A DNA stretch of 64,000 nt. It comes from Oxyruncus cristatus. Lineage: Eukaryota > Chordata > Aves > Passeriformes > Cotingidae. Where the stretch lies: positions 2,567,432 through 2,631,431 of the forward strand of contig VXAY01002371.1 in assembly GCA_013399855.1 (NCBI GenBank), given 5' to 3'. The translations under genes were made by a program, and so were the position numbers. This document shows positions 14,501 to 27,200 of this stretch, piece by piece (the stretch's first letter is position 1; each line of letters begins with the position of its first letter). The notes beneath the pieces are model-generated. The model did no database searches. It was not told the DNA's origin and was given only the letters and a program-made list of their open reading frames with translations.

Positions 14501-16839
14501 TCCCACCTTTGGGAATATGGGTAGGAACTTGCAGTAACAGAATGTATTAAATCCATTAAAATGTCATAATAAGATATTCCTAACCAAAAGGGGCACAGAA
14601 AGTCCTGCTGTGTCTCTTAAGACATTTTATAAAGGGCAGAATCACACTGAGTTTGGGAGAGGAAGGCTACTAATGGTGATGGAGCTCTGATCTGCAGCCA
14701 AGAGTTGCAGTGCAGGAGACTGCCTATGGGTTCTTGCAAAAAGCAGGCAATGACCCTTTGCCTTTAGTGTGCCCAGTAAAGACTTTCATAGCTATAAAAT
14801 TGAGGGCTTAAAGCAAAATTGTATTTTTGGATCAAGTCTGATCCATGTCTGAATAAAAGCACAACAAAGTGTTCCTGAGAGGGAGAAGTTCTCTGGAACA
14901 ATATCCAATGCGTTATCCTTGCCAGTCTTTATTTGAAAAGGATAATGGTTATAAGCCTACCTGAAAGAAGAGTTTACAAGCAAGGAACAGTAGGATTGTA
15001 TAGCCTTCCAAGTATGAATCACATCACTAGCAATTTTCCACTGAGGGAAGAAAAGTAAGAAGGTAGATAAGGAAGATAGTAATGACTACTTTTTAATGCA
15101 CAGTTAACCAATAATCATTTACATCTCCCCTGCTGGAAGAAAAGGAAATGTTTCTTTCTGCGCTCCTGCAGTGACATGCAGGAGTGTTTAAATTTAAGAC
15201 TAACTTAAACAAAGGAATCTGTTCCCAGGTGCCAATACTGGGGTGCCTCTGTCTGCAAGTCAGTCCCGCTGGCCCTGCCTGGCACCTGTCCTCCCCTCTG
15301 TAGTGTGCTGACTGCTCTTCATAGCCATCCCCCAGGCCACTCACTCTATTTGCCTCTTCAGCAGCTGCTTTTGCCAAATCCCACAACTCAGATTCACTGT
15401 CATTATTTTGGATATTGGGAATGACTGTTTGCACATTACCGTAAATTCAGGGGAAACTTTAACAGCGGTTACCTCACAAGAAAATTCTGAACCTAGTCTC
15501 ATCTTGCCTTGTTCGGGCCCTAATGCCTGCATTCCAGTCCTATAGGTACTACCTTCTGTTACGGTGATCAGCCAGGCACAGTGTCATCTGGCCTGTGCCT
15601 GGGTATGCGGTATGCCTCATCCTTGGGTATGAGGAGTTACCCACCTCTCTCTATCTAATGAATACATTTTCCTTTTTAACAGAAATGCTTCACAAACATG
15701 ATAGTACAGCACAGACAGAATAAACACGTTTCAAGTTGTCCCACGGATCTTTTTTGCTTATTCCATCTTTGCTCCACCAGTTGTCAACACAGTGTTCCTT
15801 CTTATTTGAGATTCAAGCCCTTCTTGAATTTTAAGGGGATCTATAAAGGTTTTGCATTCATTTTAGTCCTTATCCAGGATTACAAATATATCTCTGAACT
15901 TTTTAGACTAGCAATAAAACTGGTGCTCAGTTGCAAACTAAGGGAAGGTTTCTGAAGTAATTGTCGTCTTCTTAAAAAAAATACAAGGAAAAATCAAATT
16001 CCTCCATCCTGGGAAACCACATGTGAGAGAAAAAAACCCTAGCCATGGGGTTTTTGTTGTTGTTGTTGTTTTTGTTTTCAGACCTCTTAATCCTTGAAAA
16101 CATTTCTAAAAGACATAGAAATTTGTTTTTCTTAATGGCAGAGTAATACATCTTTAAATTGGGCATTGGGGGTAGGAAATATTCAAGAGACTTAGCATTA
16201 CAAGTGGTTATCTTTGACCATAATAATTTAGGATATAGTAATTTACATTAATTCTTATGAGGATTTAAACTATTCATTACTCAGCAGTAAAAGACTGGGA
16301 AGTGTTCTCATGTTGGAATAAATACAGGGCTTACTCCACTAAGAACATGGCAGAAGGCACATCACTGTTTTAATAGGTGAATTTTTGAATATGTATACAT
16401 AGAAGATAAACATCTATAAGCAGAAGGATGAGTCTGCACAAATCCACACCTCCTATTGCCCACAGAAGCAAATACTTGGCAGTTTTATAACACACTTTGG
16501 AGCTGGTGGGTGGCTGATTCTGGGAAAGGCTAAAGACTTTCCTTTCCTTGGTACAGAAACTGATATTAAATACAGTGTTATTTTATAGATGTTGTTGAAT
16601 TATGAAAATGAAAAAAGCAAGCAAACAAACAAAAAGACACACACACAAAACACCAAAATACTGTATAGTAAGAGCACTCTGAACTGCTGTGTTTGGGTTG
16701 TGAAGTTCATGCATTTCATACGAAGGTCTAAAGGCTTATTCATCTTTTAAGGAGGCTGCCATTTTTGATTCATTTTCTCGCAGGAATACCCTTCAGAGTT
16801 AATGAAGTAACTTTGATGTTCATTTTTGCTGTATTTCAG
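11539..16839. other. Non-coding DNA upstream of MYCT1 exon 2
   Basis: AT-rich sequence taken to be MYCT1 intron, ending in a normal acceptor (tatttcag at 16832-16839). It contains small simple repeats, including a (TTG)n tract at about 16051-16070 and an A/C-rich tract at 16606-16656. No coding exon could be supported. A short ATG frame at 14134 followed by a GT was considered as MYCT1 exon 1 and rejected. Confidence 0.5.
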
Positions 16840-17372
16840 ATGAGATAGTAATAGCCTTCACAGTGTCCATGGTGATTGGACTGGTGATTGGAGGGATCAT
16901 CTGGGCATTGTTTACTTGCTTGTCCCGTCGCAGAGCTAGTGCCCACATTTCCCAGGGGAGCCCCTCAGCTTTCAGCCGTCGGTCCAGACCCTCCTCCCAT
17001 GGCCACACTACAGGCAGGACTGGATTTTACCGCAATAGCAGTTGTGAACGTCGGAGCAACCTCAGCCTGGCCAGCCTCACCTTCCAGCGGCAAGCCTCCT
17101 TGGAGCAGGCCAACTCTTTCCCCAGGAAGTCGAGCTTTCGTGCATCCACCTTCCATCCTTTTCTGCAGTGTCCTCCCCTCCCTGTGGAGATGAACAGTCA
17201 GCTGATCACTCTCACTCCCACAAATACCACTACAACGCTTGTGGGAAGCGTCACCAACAGCTTGAGTCGACCTGAATTCCACTGGTCTAACAACAGCCTC
17301 CGCATCTGCCACTCCACACAAACCCCACCTCCTGCCTATGAAACCATCATAAAAGCTTTCCCAGAATCCTGA
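16840..17372 (+). CDS. MYCT1: MYCT1 (MYC target 1), last coding exon, partial gene
   Basis: After a tatttcag acceptor at 16832-16839 the frame opens with a split codon (G|AT) and runs to TGA at 17370-17372, giving 177 residues that match the conserved body of MYCT1. Residues 4-25 or so (VIAFTVSMVIGLVIGGIIWA and on) form one membrane-spanning helix. A Ser-Arg-rich juxtamembrane stretch (LSRRR) follows, then the family signature around CERRSNLSLASLTFQRQASL, and a tail ending PPPAYETIIKAFPES. The PPAY near the end fits a WW-domain ligand. In other vertebrates the short, glycosylation-prone N-terminus lies on a separate first exon, which I could not find. Known biology: a small membrane protein prominent in endothelium and originally described as a MYC target. 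The start of translation is upstream of this exon. Order MYCT1-VIP agrees with other amniotes. Confidence 0.95.
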
Positions 17373-19800
17373 GCTACGTCCTTGCTCCAAACATGTGTGC
17401 CTTTTAGGAGGAACCTCAATTACCTGAAGAATTTTTCGTGCATGATGAAGATCTCTGAGAAGTCTCCAGCTGCAGTTGCGGAGGGGACAGACTTTGCCAA
17501 GAGGCGGGTAGCAGTGATTTCTCAGAGCACAACATCCCGCTGTCTGAGAGACCACTTGACTTTGCACTGCTGGCTTTAGTTCACTGCTCTGCTGTATGCT
17601 TGCATATTTATAGTGTTGTATCTTTAATTGCAGCCATTGTCTCTTTATTTTAGAGGGAAAAATGCTGCTGCATAAAAACTAGATCATTTCTTGAAGAAAC
17701 AGATAATGTTAGGGATTACTGATACACAGTATATCAGTGCAAATTTCACTATTCCTTTTTTTTTTTTAAGAAGTTCTAGTTTTACATGTTTTCCCAAGGA
17801 TGTTACATTTTCAGAGAACACCGCCCATTACCCACATTCTTCCTATAACCCCAGAAAAGCTTCTGTGCGAGGAACCTTAGATCCATGCTGTGGTTATAGG
17901 CATCCTGTTCTGCTGATTGTAAGTGAGCTGAAAAGACATGTTAGGGCTGCTTCTATAAAATTCCCCACAGTGTGGGAAAAAATAGTGAAGTATAGGAAGC
18001 TTCACACAGAAAGACATTTTGAACTACATATTAAATGCATGATAACAATTACAAAGAATTTTCTGCCTGCAGCCAGCAGAATAGGTAGTCCCACTTTAAT
18101 ACCCAGTGAGGCTGTATGGGCAGAACTGCTCATGTTTCATTTTTCTAGTTCTGGTTACCCAGATAAGCAGCATGAATGACAACTATTTTTTAATTAAGTT
18201 TCCTTATTAGCTATGGGATTACTCATTTCCTTATTTCAAATTGTTTTTCTCAAATTGTACCAACGTTTAATTCTTTCTGGCAATTTATTCACTGAAATCT
18301 TGTCTTTCACTAAAGCAAGATTTCAGACATCTATGGCTGAATATGGGATTATATAATGAATTGGAATATGAAGATAAAGCTGAAATATTTAGTTGAGGCT
18401 TACATATATTCTTGACGTTTATATGTGTATCATGTCAAGCTCACCCCTGGCTAGGTAGAGACTAATTTTGTTGATGTGACAGAATGTTCAGGATTTGAAA
18501 ATAGCAAGACAAATGGGACTTGAAGTAAGTCTTATTGTATCAGTTTTCTGTTAAATATTTCATGTTCAAATAAAGGGTAAAGAATTTCCACAAGTAGAGG
18601 AACAGTCCGACTTGTCACTTACAAATAAACCAGTTGTTTCTAAAAGGCCTGGGCAACTACCAGCCACAGGACTTCTGATTCTGAGGGGGCTTTTGTAGAG
18701 AGAACAAGTTCTCATCTCTCTTCCGGGAGGGACAAAGATTCAGCAGCTTTTGAGAATGGGCAAAATGCTTAAAATCTTGCTTTCCAGGCTGTTGGAGATT
18801 AGCAGCATGCATCCCTTTGCTGAGCTCAGCATTCCTCAGGAAGCACTGGCATTGATTTCCGAAATGCAGTGTTGCAGGCCAATGTTGAAACATTTGCAAA
18901 TAATACTAGAAACATTGAGCTTACAAGCAATATTTACTGTAAAAAAATATTTCTCATTGTAAAGGCAAATTACTTTGCATATATTTACTGACTGGCTTTC
19001 ATTGTTTTATTTTTAGTGTGCAACATTTTCCCTTCTGGAGAGATATATGTCATTGCTAGAGGAAGAATCATTTACAGAGTTTACAGAGCATTTCACTGCA
19101 GACACTGTGGGTTCTAGCACACCAAGGACTTACTGATCAGACTGTAAAACTGCATTTGGCTGATCGCAGGCTACGGACTTAAAATAATAGTCCTTTGAAG
19201 AAAAAAGATTGTGGTTTTTTTTTTTCATTTAGAGTTTTTCTGAGTCTGGTGAAATTCATTGCATGAACAATTATGTTCATTGTGTCCTTGCTACGGAATA
19301 GGTGATGCCGCCTATTCTGACCTGCCTATGAAAAGTAGAATTCAAGCCTGCTCCCTTTGCTTATTGGGTTTGATGGACTATGGAAGAAAAAACTTGGCCT
19401 ACCAGGTGTGTACCCAGTGTGTACCCAGCTGGCCAAAACTGCTTGTTCCTTGAGAGTGAAATAATTTTAGATGAGTGAATTCTTACTTCTGAATTGTAAG
19501 TGCACATTACATTACAGTAGAACTTTCCACGGCCTATTATTACTTGCATTACACTGTATTTAGTAAACAATGTAGAAAGGGAAGCTTAAATGTACTGTAT
19601 TTCTTTTTTCTCCTGAAATCTGTACCAAATATCAAAGCATTTTAATGTGCCCTGATTTAGGGAGATTAAAAACACAGATTGTTTGGTGCGTAATCAGTCT
19701 GACTGTCAGATGCCTAAAACTTGTTTTCACAACATCTGAAATGAATGTTTTACAAGCATTCTGGAAGCTTCAGAATGTGAAATAAAGTCAGATGTTATAA
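17373..19800 (+). other. MYCT1: MYCT1 3' UTR and candidate polyadenylation sites
   Basis: Sequence downstream of the MYCT1 stop with no competing gene. AATAAA hexamers occur at 18569-18574, 18624-18629 and 19781-19786; the last is followed by a T-rich stretch at about 19814. Any could end the transcript, so the right boundary is an inference, and the first two would give a 3' UTR of about 1.2 kb. Several short open frames in this stretch have no resemblance to proteins. Confidence 0.45.
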
Positions 19801-20569
19801 CCTCAAGCTCATGTTTTTTTTTTTAAATACGTCGACTTGCATAAAATATCCTCTAAAGGGGAGAATGTTATTTTTCATTACGCTAGCTGATACAGTTAGA
19901 AGTGTGAATGAGGACTTGGTTCTTCCTCTGTTTCTGTGGGGAAACACTCCAAAACTGAAGATGTTATTTGAAGTCAGATTCTGAGTTTGCCATATTAGAA
20001 CACCTTCAAAGGATTACAAGTGAGAATGTCTCTCACAAGTAAAAGTGCTTACAGGTATTAAATCTGCTGGTTTATAGGTACTTAGGTTTCGATTCACTGA
20101 GTGCTTGAGCAAATGCTTGCTTTAAGTGAAGGGGCAATCACTATAAGGTTCATGCTTAAATAGACTCATGCACATTTTATTGCATTAGGACCAAAGCGCA
20201 CTTCACAGGATCAACCCCCAAATAAACTGCAGGATTCAGCAATCATTCAATGTTTGATATGTAAAAAGATTATACTTGCTTAATGAAATCATCTTTTATT
20301 TAAATCTAAAATCCTGGAAAGAAGAGCTGAATTTTAAAAAAAAATGTATTACTGCAGATTTCAAGATGTCTAAGCATTCACAAGCATGAATTACACTTCA
20401 CAATAATTTTGCATGTGATACATTTTCACAGTGAGAAGCAGCGATAAAAATCTTGCTCCCAGAATCACATAGAGACTGATAGGCAGAGCTTTGGTCAACA
20501 TCCACGTATCCTGATCCTGACCCTTGTCCTGAGTACACAGTGCTACTCCTTCTCATTATTATCCTATTA

Positions 20570-20604
20570 TTGTCCTATTGTATCATAATTGTCCTATTGT
20601 ATCA
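20570..20604. repeat. Short tandem repeat, 16-mer in two copies
   Basis: The 16-mer ttgtcctattgtatca is at 20570-20585 and again at 20589-20604, a 19-bp period, inside a longer stretch built from related tattgtcc and tattatcc words. Probably replication slippage. Confidence 0.8.
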
Positions 20605-21140
20605 CTATCCCTTTATTGTCTATGTCCACAAAATCAGTCACTCCAGTAATGGGTTTATACAGAAGGTGAAACTTGACAGATCTTTGTCTGAGAATAGTTA
20701 TGTTCTATCATATTTACAAAAGTAGCTCGTGCTATATTCCTTGACCATTCCCTACTGGAGAGCTAGTGATCACCTCTTCAGCTACTGAGTACCATACTGT
20801 AACACATAGAACATGCCGTATCTTTGCCAAATCACATTTTTAAAGTTCACTTGTAATTTATAATTTATCATGAATTTTTTGAGTCATCTCAACATCCATT
20901 CTTAAGTATAAACTACAACTACATTTACTGGCAATATCCTCTCAGAGGTGAAATGATACATTCCAGATCCCTGATCTATAGGCATTTGATAAAATTAGGT
21001 GATGTCTATGATGCAGTACAGCTTCTGGAACAAAAAAAAAAAAAACCAAACCAAACCAAACAAAAACCCCACCACCAAACCCAAAAGAAAATGGTAATTG
21101 GAAATTTCCCTCTGCCAGGCCCAGAGCAGATAAACAAAAA

Positions 21141-21172
21141 CATTGATATACATTGATATAACATTGATATAA
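21141..21172. repeat. Short tandem repeat (cattgatata)3
   Basis: Three near-identical 10-11 bp units, the last with one inserted base, in non-coding DNA. Confidence 0.85.
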
Positions 21173-21543
21173 CTTCAAAACACATAAAACAGACTTTTAG
21201 AAATCAACCCTACAAAGGTTTTTTAAAACTCAGGGAAAATACCTTATTCTTCATTTGGTTCTCTTAATTAAAGTGAGTTTTCAAAGGCTTTGAGGGTTCG
21301 GAGTTCCTTATGACTTCATGAGGATATTTACCTTTTCGAATGCTAAAAAGGATGACAAGATCCTAATCTCTTTTTCAGTGTAATATTAATATTGACTACA
21401 ATTGACTCGATGTTTTTATCCAGCTGGACTAGACAGTTTTGAGAAAACTACTGCAGTACTCAGTAGGTGAATTACTGCTGCCAGCAGCACACAGGGCAAC
21501 AAAAAGTATAGTCATGATTACAAGCAGGATCATTGTAATGTTG

Positions 21544-21574
21544 GCCATCTAGATTTTTTGCCATCTAGATTTTC
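21544..21574. repeat. Tandem duplication, 16 bp x 2
   Basis: gccatctagattttt occurs back to back with one difference near the junction. A CAG/AGC microsatellite follows at 21588-21605. Confidence 0.8.
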
Positions 21575-23723
21575 TGCCTCACAGTGTAGCAGCAGCAGCA
21601 GCAGTGGCTCCACTGAGGATCTCCAGCTTCCCTGTGCCAGGTGGGAACTGTGAATTATTCTGTGCTTTTGCCCTCAAATAGTTTGCAGGTTCAGGGAGCA
21701 ACTTAAATGACAAGTATAGTTTACATGTCTTGTTTCTGTTTTTAACTTCTATGGAAGCTTTTGGCTTCCATCAGATTTCTGACGACACTACTGCACGAGT
21801 GTGGTAATGCCTGATGGGCATGGACTGGATTGAGGAGCTATTTCAGTGAACATGTTTCCTGTCTGCTTTCCCGGAGACATTCTGCATCAGAGACATATTT
21901 TCATCTATTTAGCAGCAGAATCAAGCAATTGTGTGCTGAAGGCTGTGAAGGACCAGTTGCCCTATTTTAGAGCAAGGACTTCTTTTAAACAAGAGTAGCT
22001 TAATCATGAAAGGGATTACGCATAGTGATGGGACTGAGATAGCAGGAAATTGGATTTACTGATTTAGGACGTAACTGTCTGATGTGCCCATGACTAGAAA
22101 CAATACAGAGAGGTACTGGAATGCAAAATTATTCCTATCTAGTTCATGGCAGACCTGTATCCATATCAATCCACTTTATTGTATAGCAGCATGTTCATGA
22201 CTACAAAGGAAAGGTGATGATGCTCTCTTGTTCCAACTTGAGAAGAGCACAGATCACAGATGGCAGTACTATGCATTTCTTTCGACATTTACAGAGAAGC
22301 TGCTGATGATAAGCTGTGCGCTGAAATGGGATGAATCCCCTAAACCTAGCAGTCTAGGGCTTAAGTTGAAGCACACTGGAGAGGAAGGAGTCGTCCCATT
22401 CTCTGTCCATGCTTTGTTCCTGTGCTGTATATCCTGGTGATCTTTTAAAGCTATTTTTTTACAGGAGGGAAGAATTTCTTTAAACCTTTTCTAGACAGAT
22501 TGTAGGTTTATGGCTTTGTCCTTTATTTTTTCTCTATTTAGTTCCATGGTAAGTTTCATCTCTCTCTGTGGGTAAGTATGATTATAAAAATACACAAATC
22601 TTCACTCTATCACATTCTTTTGTTGTTCTGCCAGAACTTTCTTACCCAGAAAATCACTTTGAGGAATTGATTGGGTTGTGTGTGATAAGCTCTCCAGCAC
22701 TAGTTTGCCAGCATCAAAGCACTGATCTTTTTTTTTTTTCTTTCTCTAATCCCTTGGGCAAATGTCATGGAAAGATACAGACACCTTTTTGTCAGTACTA
22801 AATGGCAGACATAATTTAGCAAAATTTTGAATTGCCTTGCAAAATTCTCCTACCTCCACAATGCACTAATTCATGATGTAGATATTTTGGATCATTTTGG
22901 GTAACATAAAACTGACTCCACTAAAAATTCCAGCACTCATAAGAACATACTTTTGGGTGGTTGTATATACACTAAATCAAATCTTTCAAAGCATATAAAT
23001 GCTTCTAGGCATTGAATCAATTCTGACAAGGAAATTGAACATTAAATATGTTCCTACGTCATGTAATCCTGTTCAAAATATATTAGCCTAAAAAGAAATT
23101 AAACTCTCTCTGAGACACCAAAGTTAAGCATTTTCAGATTTTTATCTCTTTCACCAGCCCAGGGAACCTCCTCAAGGCCAGAGATATTCCCAGTAAAACC
23201 AAAAATACATAAGAGAGAAACGGGAACTGTGAAAGCTCAGTGTAGGTTGACAGGATTGAACTAATTCAAATAAGCTGGAGAATGGCAGATTTACCATGAC
23301 TTTGCAAACTAACTGAAGTGTGACTGCATTTAAAGTCCTGATAGTGTTCCTGAAAGATGCCTGAAATGGTCTTTACTGATTAGATCATCCCTAATCCATA
23401 ATAACAAAGCATATGCATCTTCATGCCTTTTCACAGACATTTTATAGATACTGAAGGCTAGATGTCATCACATACCTTTAAGTGCATTTACTCAATTCAC
23501 GGAAGTATAAATAGATGTTCCCACTTCATTCAAAACACCTGAAAGACATTAAATGGCTAGGTGAACTAGAAGCTGCTTCTGGTGCTGGGCATCACAAAGA
23601 TTTAAAAATAAACCAAGAATGTTTCAGAGAATCTTGGTGCACTTGATGTTGTGGTCAAAATCTGAGTCATTAGATCAAAAACTTTCAAGGCTAACTGTTT
23701 CTTTATCAGTACAACAGAACAGT

Positions 23724-24294
23724 TCTGCTGGTTTTGCCTGCAGTAGAGTTAATTGTCTTTACAGTGGCTAGTATGGGGCGGTTTTGGTTTTGTGCTGAAC
23801 ACAGGGTTGATAATAGAGAGATATTTTTGTTATTGATGAGCAGGGCTTACACAGAGCCAAGGCCTTTTCTGCTTTTTGTACTGTCATGCTGGTGACGAGA
23901 CTGGGGGTGCAAGGGAAACTGGGAGGAAACACAACCAGGACAGCAGACCCAAACTGACCAAAGGGATATTCCATACCATATGACATCATGCTCAGTATAT
24001 AAGGTGAGGGCAAGAAGGAGAAAAGGCCAGATGTTCAGAGTGATGGCCTTTGTCTTCCCAAGTCACTGTTACCCGTGATGGGGCCCTGCTCTCCTGTTCA
24101 CCTGCCTGCCCATAGAAAGTAGTGAATGAATTCCTTGTTTTGCTTGTGTGCACGGCTTTTGCTTTCCCTATTGAACTGTCTTTATCTCAACCCAAGAGCT
24201 TCTTTGTACACTTCCAATTCTCTCCCTGATCCTGCTGGTGGGATAGTGAGTGAGCAGCTGTGTGGGGCTTGGTTGCAGGCTGGGCAAAACCGCA
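23724..24294 (+). mobile_element. Solo LTR of an avian endogenous retrovirus, plus strand
   Basis: The element carries the hallmark words of an abundant avian ERV LTR family (ERVL-like by recollection): a start resembling TGTCCTGGTTTTG then 'tagagttaatt', 'ttacacagagccaaggcctt', 'ggatattccataccatatga', and near the 3' end 'actgtctttatctcaaccc' and a 'gagtgagcagctgtgtgg'-like block. The TATA box is at 23996-24002 and a CRE-like TGACATCA at 23981-23988. The polyadenylation hexamer expected as ATTAAA reads ATTGAA at 24170-24175. ACAGT lies on both sides (23719-23723 and 24295-24299) and fits a target-site duplication, although the 3' terminus is ambiguous by 3 bp. No internal region remains. It lies about 9.4 kb upstream of VIP, in the same orientation. 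Confidence 0.87.
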
Positions 24295-24299
24295 ACAGT

Positions 24300-27200
24300 G
24301 AATGAAAAGACAGTAAGAAAGATACTCTATTATATATTGCTGTTCTTCAGGGATAGATTTGCAAATTTGCATACTGCTAGGCACACAACTGAGGCTCTTG
24401 CTACATAAACCCAATCCAGCAAAACAGCTTGTTCACAGTCTACCCTTAACCCTCCAAATGCTCTGGCTGACTACTGGTAGTTTTATCTATATTGCTTTAC
24501 TATTGACTGCAGTGAGATTACTCAAATATTTAATAACTCTGTTGAATCAGACTATAACTTCATAAAGCACATCATTCTCATTTAAGTAGTTTAATACTAA
24601 TTTAAGAACAGAATTTGTATCTGTCAAATGACTTCTGTTTGTTGAAAGTTTCTTCTCTGTGAAAACACAGGACTCCTCTGCTCATCTCACCTGCCCAGTC
24701 ACTCTTTGAGCATGTTAAAAGATCTGTGAGGATGTAAGAGTGATCCTTACATCCCCCTACATGAGGGGCTGACAATGGAGGTCATGATGAAGCAGCGCTT
24801 GCCCATTCCTTTCTACTATTTGACTTGAGAGTGGGTTTAGCTGAATTACAGCTTTGTTTGAGTCTTGGCAGTTCTGTGGTTCAACAGAGGTGGTTTTTGG
24901 CATCATCTCTCCTCTCTGGATGATGTGCCTATGAAATAGGATAACAGTAGGAAGGACTAAAGAGAAGTTTTTCTAGAGTCTCCTCTGGTACAAATCACTT
25001 CTGGGCACCAATGGGAGGGACATTTTAGAGTTGGGTTTGAAAAGCAAAGCAGAGCAAAGAGAGTGCTAGCATGAGATAGCCAGTCTCTCCTCTGGCTGTT
25101 GAGGCCAACATTACAACGATCCTGCTTGTAATCATGACTATCTGAAGACAAACTGCCCCCAGCAGGACAGTCTCCTAGAGGCTTGTGAAAAGTTTATCTG
25201 TAGTCTTTACTGCCTCTAGACAGCATGAAGAATTGTCAAAATGTGTTATTCTGACAGATCCTGAGAGATGTCACTTTGGGTTCAGCTTCCTCTGGAACTG
25301 TCTGGAAGACAAGGCCAAAAGGGGTCTGGAATTCTTTTAGTAACTCCAGTTTCTGGCTTATTTTCATGTTCGTAAATTAGTACATGATATGCATTTCTGA
25401 GTGACCCTGTAATTTTTACCTATTAGGGCACTTTTATTTGAGTATCTTTTACTGTGTGCAAAAATTCTGCAAGAGGAATTGTATGCAATCGTACTAGTAC
25501 ACAAATTTATTTACTGGGTAGTGATCATAGTAGGTAGCCAGAGTAAAATATGACTATACTGAACATTAATACGCTCTTCAGCTTCTAGGTGGACAATCAG
25601 TAAGTTTTTCCCAGATAGCCAGCAGTAGTGAAGTTGGGAGATGCAGCCCTTGTTGCTGCTTGGGAGAAGCTGATACCTGACCTTGCTCAGTCACAGGTAC
25701 CAGGACCACAAGTTGTGCTGAGGATGAGCTTTCTAAGCCATAAAACTCTAGATGGAGCATTGTGCCTGAGGGAATATAGGCCAAGACAGGCCTATGGATT
25801 CAGCTTCAGTTTATGATACCCCCTGTCTCAAAAAGCATATCTATACTACTCAACACATTTGTTTCAAGATCTGAGAGAAGGGTAAACCCCCCTGAGTCAA
25901 TTGTTGTTACCCTTTGACTCCAAAGCTCTTTGAACCCAGTGTTCAAAATTACAGCACTCATTAAGTCATGTCAATAGACAAGTCACATTTCGATAATCTT
26001 CTAATCATTATGAAATATTCTCCCCCAAACGGATGCCACTGGAAGCAACCTGAGAGTATCTCTGAAAATAAGATCCAGGAAGAATACCTGCAACAAATGA
26101 ACTTTGCTGCCCTTTCCACAGACAGTGTTGTGTGATATAATGTTCTGTTGTAACATTGTGTAATTACACATCTATGGAAATTTTTTTCTTTTAAACCAGA
26201 AAATGTCTCAAGTAAGAAGAAAAATTACCTGTTACCTGGACAGTTGGAAGTGTACTTAAAACTTGCACAGAATAATTACCTACTACATGAAATACTGTAG
26301 TTACATGCTGGAAAAGCATTATAGTTATTTTTACTGTGCAGCTATCAATGTAACTACATGATTGACACAGAGTCACCAGGAGTGAGATTCAAATCTAGAA
26401 CAATAACTTATGAATTCATGCTTTGGTACAATTTGAGCAGAAAGTTCGGCAAACTTCCAGGTGCTAAGGTCCATAGCTTAGGTTCAACAGCAACATTTTA
26501 ATATTGACATTCAGTAGTGCTGATGCTGGTGCTGAATGTTTCACTTGTTTCTGCAGAAAGCACTTTAATGCATCCGTCAAATTTAAAAATAAAGCCCCCA
26601 GAATAAAATTATACACATACATGATGACAGCATATTTGATGGCTATCAAAAGTATTGCTGTGCCTACTAATGTCTTTTATCTTTGTGATAATCTTCACTT
26701 CCCAAAATCTCTTCGAAACCTTACTAGTATTGGATCTATTCATGTGTACTTAATAAAGGGGAATATATTGACTATGGTGTTGTGTTCACTGGAACATTCT
26801 TAATGCTTCATATAAGATGAAAAGGATAACGAGCCATTGATGTATTGGCCAAGAGTCAAACAAAATGAGGAGTTATCATTTGTTCTGTTTACCTGTGGAG
26901 TTAAACTAAATGATAAACTAGGTTGGAACTGTATCTCTTTCTTCCATGAACACTACAGAAATTATTTAATGACTAATATTGAAAGCAGTAAAGTCTAAAT
27001 AATATCATTTATTAAGGATGATAAACTAACAGCTTGATACTTTCTCCTGTATGGTTTCTTCATCGTAACTAAATGTGAATATAGATTTCCACAGCCATAA
27101 TAATGTACATTAGGCTTAGAGTACTGCTAAGAGACAGCACGTTACACTGTGCCCTTTATACACATGGACAGTTTTAGAAAACCTCTCTCAGCTCTTTTTC

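Larger units (their letters stand above)
19801..23723. other. MYCT1-VIP intergenic DNA with short tandem repeats
   Basis: No gene recognised. Simple structure includes a duplicated 16-mer (ttgtcctattgtatca) at 20570-20604, an A- then AC-rich tract at 21031-21088, three copies of cattgatata at 21141-21172, a tandem duplication of gccatctagattttt at 21544-21574, and an (AGC)n tract at 21588-21605. Confidence 0.55.

Noticed and set aside
16965..17567. 200-codon open frame on the minus strand
   Set aside because: It is the antisense shadow of MYCT1 exon 2, whose + frame matches a known protein.
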